DNA of 64,000 nt from assembly GCA_964495885.1 (NCBI GenBank), contig CAZBWO010000011.1, forward strand, positions 52,355 through 116,354, in the 5' to 3' direction. Positions 60,697 to 64,000 of the stretch are shown in pieces. This DNA is from PALG01 sp964495885. GTDB taxonomy: Bacteria; Bacteroidota; Bacteroidia; Flavobacteriales; Flavobacteriaceae. The stretch's first letter is position 1, and each line of letters begins with the position of its first letter. The position numbers were made by a program, and so were the translations under genes. The notes under the pieces were generated by a model. That model worked only from the letters and a program-made list of their open reading frames with translations. It ran no database searches and had not been told where the DNA came from.

Positions 60697-61037
60697 TTAT
60701 TGCTCACATAGTAAATGATTGCGGCCACTACCACGGCATCAAATAAAATGAGGCCGTAGAGTAATGGTTTCAGCTTCATGGAAGCACTCTTTGGTTTGGC
60801 CAGCTTTCTGTGATAGGCATATACCCGCTCAATATCTTCCGTCCATTTTACAGGATAAATCACTTGCTCGCATTGATGGCAGTATAGCTTTTCATTGATG
60901 GTTGCGCTGGCTTTGCTATAGAATTTATTCTCTTTTTCCTCTTGGGTGAAGGTAAATTCAAGCCCATTGGTGGCATAGCATTCTGGGCAATTATTATTGA
61001 TGCGTGCTTGATGTAATAAATGTGTGCGTGTTTCCAT
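60693..61037 (-). CDS. Small zinc-ribbon membrane protein downstream of a sensor kinase
   Basis: 114 residues. Two CxxC pairs (NNCPECYAT near 16-20, and LYCHQCEQV near 53-56) could hold a zinc ion. A single C-terminal membrane helix (~92-110) follows a basic stretch. The gene starts one base inside the stop of the histidine kinase gene, so the two are translationally coupled. A tail-anchored partner or modulator of the kinase is likely, though unproven. Confidence 0.72.
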   Translation of the reverse strand: METRTHLLHQARINNNCPECYATNGLEFTFTQEEKENKFYSKASATINEKLYCHQCEQVIYPVKWTEDIERVYAYHRKLAKPKSASMKLKPLLYGLILFDAVVVAAIIYYVSNN

Positions 61038-62188
61038 TAGGATACAAGGGGTAAGATGATTTCCATGGTGGTGCCTTCATTTTTAATACTGCGCAGCACA
61101 TGAATCTTCCCTTTGTGGTAATCTTCAATGATGCGTTTGGCCAATGAAAGCCCAAGGCCCCAGCCTCTTTTTTTGGTGGTATAGCCTGGGGTGAATATTT
61201 TCTTATAGTCTTTTTTATACATTCCCTTTCCGGTGTCTGTAACTTGAACAAAGGCTTTTTTCCCATTGGAAGAGATTTCCAATGAAATGGTTCCTTGTCC
61301 CTTCATGGCGTCAATCCCATTCTTCACAAGGTTTTCTATGGTCCAACTATATAGCTGGGCATTTAGTTTTACCATTAAAGGCTCTTCTGGTAGGTTTATC
61401 TCAAAGTTCACATGTTTGGAAGAACGGCTCTGAAGATACTCATAGGATGTTTTGGTAAGGGCTACCAAGTCCTGTGGTTCCAGCTTAGGCACCGATCCTA
61501 TTTTAGAGAACCTATCTGTGATGGTCTTTAGACGGGAGATGTCTTTTTCAATCTCTACAATAAAGTCATCCTTCACGTTTTGGGTTTTCAATATTTCGGT
61601 CCATCCTACTAAGGAGGATAGGGGCGTCCCAATTTGGTGGGCAGTTTCCTTTGCCATTCCTGCCCAGAGTTTGTTCTGTTCTGCAGATTTGGACGTTTGA
61701 TAAAAGAAATAAATGGCTAAGAAGAACAATAGGATAATGAGGATAAGTACTGCGGGATAGTATTTAATCTTATTGATAATGGGGGAGTTTCCGTAGTAAA
61801 TAGTCTGCAGGACCTGGTCCTCATACACAATGTCTATGGGCTGGTATTCTGATTTGAACTGGGCAATTAATTGATCCCTTTTATGGGTATCGTTAATCAA
61901 TTCTGGGTCTATGTTATTGCCCGTATAGGTGTCCTCTTTATGAGTGTAGAGGATCATAGGCGTGGTAGTATTACTCTGTAGGATACTTAAAATGAGTTTA
62001 CTGTTCCAGTTCTCATCCATGCTTACCTGCCGAAACTCTTCCTGTGCCGCTGCCCAGATTTGCATCTTTTGGCGTTCGTTTTCCTTGAGTTGGGTAAAGA
62101 ACTGATACGTATTCCATAAGATCAAGCTAATGATAAGGATGGAGAAAAGGATAAATAACCAACGGGTGAAGAATGTTTTATTGGGCAT
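61037..62188 (-). CDS. Membrane sensor histidine kinase
   Basis: 383 residues. Two membrane helices (~9-29 and ~145-163) enclose a periplasmic sensor region of ~115 residues. The dimerisation/phospho-acceptor region reads AKETAHQIGTPLSSLVGW with H184. The ATPase domain has TIENLVKNGIDAM, TDTGKGM and GWGLGLSLAKRIIEDYHKGK. No response regulator gene is adjacent; a small zinc-ribbon gene follows instead. Signal unknown. Confidence 0.9.
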   Translation of the reverse strand: MPNKTFFTRWLFILFSILIISLILWNTYQFFTQLKENERQKMQIWAAAQEEFRQVSMDENWNSKLILSILQSNTTTPMILYTHKEDTYTGNNIDPELINDTHKRDQLIAQFKSEYQPIDIVYEDQVLQTIYYGNSPIINKIKYYPAVLILIILLFFLAIYFFYQTSKSAEQNKLWAGMAKETAHQIGTPLSSLVGWTEILKTQNVKDDFIVEIEKDISRLKTITDRFSKIGSVPKLEPQDLVALTKTSYEYLQSRSSKHVNFEINLPEEPLMVKLNAQLYSWTIENLVKNGIDAMKGQGTISLEISSNGKKAFVQVTDTGKGMYKKDYKKIFTPGYTTKKRGWGLGLSLAKRIIEDYHKGKIHVLRSIKNEGTTMEIILPLVS

Positions 62189-62271
62189 AGCAATGTAATT
62201 CCGTTTAAATATAATGCAATTCTGTTAATATTATTGTTTGCTTTTGTTTTTGAAGCCTTTTCAATTTCCCA

Positions 62272-62279
62272 TACCTTTG
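62272..62279 (+). promoter_or_regulatory. -7 element directly before the flavin-reductase gene
   Basis: TACCTTTG fits TAnnTTTG and ends 5 nt before ATG 62285, predicting a leaderless mRNA. It rules out the upstream in-frame ATG at 62234. Confidence 0.6.
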
Positions 62280-62284
62280 TAGCT

Positions 62285-63115
62285 ATGCGAAGTCTGGATC
62301 CCAAAACCCTTCCCATTCCTAAATTACACGGCTATTTATTAGGTGCTGTGGCCCCGCGCCCTATCTGTTTTGCCAGTACGGTAGACCAGGAAGGAAACGT
62401 GAACCTTTCGCCTTATAGCTTTTTCAATGTGTTTAGTGCGAATCCGCCTATTATGGTTTTTTCCCCAGCGAGGAGGGTGCGTGACAATACAACCAAGCAT
62501 ACCTTGGAAAATGTATTGGAAACCAAGGAAGTGGTGATAAATGTAGTAACTTACGGGATGGTGCAGCAAATGAGTTTATCTTCTACAGAGTACCCCAAAG
62601 GAGTGAATGAATTTGTGAAGGCTGGCTTTACGGAAGTACCTTCCGTAAAGGTGAAGCCCCCAAGGGTGAAGGAAGCTCCGGTGCAGTTTGAGTGCAAGGT
62701 AAATGAAGTCATTTCATTGGGCAATGAAGGAGGTGCAGGAAACCTGGTGGTTTGTGAGGTGCTTCAGTTGCATATAGACGAAGCTATTTTAGATGAGGCC
62801 GATACCATAGATCCCTTTAAGATTGATACCGTTTCCCGTCTAGGCGGAAACTGGTACAGCAGGGCCAAGAACGGACTCTTTGAAGTGCCGAAGCCCCTTA
62901 GAACCATGGGGATTGGGGTAGATGCCCTTCCGGAAGGAATTAGAAATAGCAGCGTGCTCACAGGGAATGACTTAGGGATGTTGGCCAATGTGGAAGCCTT
63001 GCCCGAAGCGTCTTCGGCAGGGTATGCCAGTGATGCTGTCGTACACCAGAAAGTTCGGAAGGTGTTGCAGGAAGGGAATGTGAATGAGGCATGGAAGATG
63101 CTAACCAATACATAG
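62285..63115 (+). CDS. Flavin reductase-like FMN-binding protein
   Basis: 276 residues from ATG 62285 (MRSLDPKTLPIPKLHGYLLG). The FMN-binding split barrel shows AVAPRPICFASTVDQEGNVNLSPYSFFNVFSANPPIMVFSP (region ~20-60) and the helix ETKEVVINVVTYGMVQQM. The family reduces flavin or binds FMN for partner oxygenases. A C-terminal region (~225-276) holds an extra helical tail. It precedes the DUF3127 gene by 28 nt. Confidence 0.86.
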   Translation: MRSLDPKTLPIPKLHGYLLGAVAPRPICFASTVDQEGNVNLSPYSFFNVFSANPPIMVFSPARRVRDNTTKHTLENVLETKEVVINVVTYGMVQQMSLSSTEYPKGVNEFVKAGFTEVPSVKVKPPRVKEAPVQFECKVNEVISLGNEGGAGNLVVCEVLQLHIDEAILDEADTIDPFKIDTVSRLGGNWYSRAKNGLFEVPKPLRTMGIGVDALPEGIRNSSVLTGNDLGMLANVEALPEASSAGYASDAVVHQKVRKVLQEGNVNEAWKMLTNT

Positions 63116-63143
63116 TAATACTAATAAATATACAATAAGAACG

Positions 63144-63518
63144 ATGGAAGTACAAGGAACCATAAAAATGATTGATGAGACCAAGACTTACGGAAGCAAT
63201 GGGTTCCGGAAGAGGGAATTGGTCATCACTACCGAAGAACAATACCCACAGCACATTTTGGTAGAGTTTGTGCAGGATAAAACCAGTTTGTTGGATAACT
63301 ACCAAGTAGGACAACAGGTAAAGGTTAGCATCAACCTTCGTGGCCGTGAGTGGGTAAATCCGCAGGGAGAAACCAAATACTTCAATTCTATCCAGGGATG
63401 GCGAATTGAGCGCATGTCACAGGAAACCAACCCAGATATGCCCCCTATGCCACCGGAAGATGCTTTTGAGCCTGTTTCTGATTTTAACGAGGAAGATCAC
63501 GACGATTTACCGTTCTAA
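63144..63518 (+). CDS. DUF3127 OB-fold-like protein with an SSB-type acidic tail
   Basis: 124 residues. DUF3127 (Bacteroidota) begins MEVQGTIKMIDETKTYGSNG and continues with FRKRELVITTEEQYPQHILVEFVQDK and VNPQGETKYFNSIQGWRIER, an OB-like beta barrel. A Pro/Met linker follows, and the C-terminus ends EEDHDDLPF, nearly the same as the SSB tip (here ssb ends DEDDDLPF). It may bind ssDNA or ride on SSB partner proteins. No catalytic residue is visible. Confidence 0.85.
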   Translation: MEVQGTIKMIDETKTYGSNGFRKRELVITTEEQYPQHILVEFVQDKTSLLDNYQVGQQVKVSINLRGREWVNPQGETKYFNSIQGWRIERMSQETNPDMPPMPPEDAFEPVSDFNEEDHDDLPF

Positions 63519-63617
63519 GGAATCCCTTTTTTTCTTTTATACTACACCTGCTTTATAGGTAAAATTTCCATACAAAACCTATGAAACAGCGTTGATTTGT
63601 CTTTTATATGGGTCTTA

Positions 63618-63672
63618 TACGGCTTTGGTACGCTTTAGGTACGCCTTTCCTACGCCTTTGGTACGGCTTTCC
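63618..63672. repeat. Five tandem copies of an 11-bp unit
   Basis: TACGGCTTTGG, TACGCTTTAGG, TACGCCTTTCC, TACGCCTTTGG and TACGGCTTTCC follow without gaps. Each differs from the core TACGSCTTTSS at one to three positions. The 11-bp period equals about one DNA turn, so the copies face one side of the helix. Confidence 0.8.
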
Positions 63673-63785
63673 TATTTATGAGAAACCTGGTCATTTTCGG
63701 CCAAATTGGTCAAAATCGGCCAAAATGGACAGAAATGTTGCAAGTTACAGGTTAGAAGTTGCAGGGTGCTCTTTATTTAGTGACA

Positions 63786-63806
63786 TTTGGTATTGCAAAT
63801 ACCAAA
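63786..63806. repeat. Perfect inverted repeat in the terminal non-coding region
   Basis: TTTGGTATT (63786-63794) and AATACCAAA (63798-63806) are separated by GCA. A 9-bp stem with a 3-nt loop; no T-run follows directly. Confidence 0.75.
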
Positions 63807-63961
63807 GAAAATGGGCACGCTTTATAAAAGGCGCCAGCGGGATGCTTAATTGTTCGAAGATGCATCATTAATAGTGATTATTTATAAATCATAACCTACA
63901 TTTCATCAATTGTTAGGAATAATTAACTATCTTCATGGGGTAACTTTTTTAATCTTCTATC

Positions 63962-64000
63962 ATGAACGTAATTATTTCCTTGGGGAGGGAAATGAAAAAG
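63962..64000 (+). CDS. Possible start of a coding region running off the window
   Basis: ATG 63962 opens MNVIISLGREMKK, 13 codons to the window end. A weak TATCTTCA box lies ~30 nt upstream. No family can be named, and the frame could be chance. Confidence 0.3.
   Translation, partial: MNVIISLGREMKK

Larger units (their letters stand above)
63519..64000. other. Non-coding, repeat-rich region at the window end
   Basis: This 482-base stretch has no convincing gene. An open frame at 63608-63871 has no recognisable family or codon pattern. It holds an 11-bp tandem repeat (63618-63672), two near-copies of CGGCCAAATTGG/CGGCCAAAATGG (~63699-63727) and a perfect inverted repeat (63786-63806), then AT-rich DNA. 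A CDS may begin near its right end. Confidence 0.7.

Noticed and set aside
63608..63871. 87-codon open frame across the tandem repeats
   Set aside because: It translates the repeats into a biased sequence, has no recognisable domain, no promoter or conserved start, and reads through clearly repetitive non-coding DNA.
1..64000. tRNA, rRNA, CRISPR, prophage or intact IS
   Set aside because: Intergenic spaces are short and I found no cloverleaf, spacer array, phage gene set or transposase with catalytic domain.

Overview
This window looks like chromosomal DNA of a member of the Flavobacteriaceae (phylum Bacteroidota). The evidence is the gliding-motility pair gldE-gldD behind mutY and ssb, an atpD-atpC pair standing alone, DUF4270/DUF4301/DUF4199/DUF3127 family proteins, three TonB-dependent receptors, and many Bacteroidota-type promoter elements (TAnnTTTG) instead of sigma70 boxes. 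Base composition is AT-rich and even. I saw no rRNA, tRNA, CRISPR array, prophage or intact insertion sequence. Almost all of the DNA is compactly coding.

Layout. 1-458: start of a PEP carboxylase gene. 0.5-3.6 kb: a haem/metal-type TonB receptor with a small partner protein. 4.4-18.3 kb: a short-chain-fatty-acid (acetate/propionate) module. Leftward it holds a porin, a DUF4212 small subunit and acetate symporter, then a symporter-histidine kinase fusion, a receiver protein, and propionyl-CoA and acetyl-CoA synthetases. A small IS1-InsA-like zinc-ribbon/HTH protein sits at its head, and a divergent DUF294 (cNMP/CBS/nucleotidyltransferase) protein and an epsilon-like exonuclease lie beyond it. 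18.3-23.0 kb: leftward operon panC-panD-flippase-esterase-radA. 23.1-27.4 kb: rightward short glycogen-synthase-like protein, DUF4270 lipoprotein, glmS. 27.5-29.1 kb: sulfotransferase-like and class IV aminotransferase. 29.2-33.6 kb: TonB receptor plus SGNH lipoprotein. 33.8-35.6 kb: atpD-atpC. 35.7-39.5 kb: glycerol operon glpD-glpK-glpF.

39.6-47.5 kb: an Fn3-like lipoprotein, a cupin/JmjC protein, recX, rng, a 31-residue basic COX24-like protein, HU, then mutY, ssb, gldE and gldD. 47.5-52.1 kb: a Cys-rich HMA lipoprotein, a DMT transporter, DUF4199, rplU with a helix-hairpin-helix extension, rpmA, and ahcY. 52.1-59.2 kb: a phosphopantetheinyl transferase with a PcrB-type prenyl transferase, a thiamine-salvage group (MTH1187-like, PnuC-type, NadR-like kinase), DUF4301, arfB, and a TPP riboswitch ahead of a TonB receptor. 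59.2-63.5 kb: a lipoprotein, greA behind a hairpin-containing leader, a HIT protein, a zinc-ribbon membrane protein with a sensor kinase, a flavin reductase, and DUF3127. 63.5-64.0 kb is non-coding and repeat-rich.

The most interesting points are the acetate module with its domesticated InsA-like protein flanked by short inverted repeats; the TPP riboswitch with a candidate terminator and a second hairpin over the start codon; the alternative hairpins in the greA leader; several genes whose ATG lies only 4-5 nt after a promoter box (apparently leaderless); and the 31-codon basic gene hidden between rng and HU.
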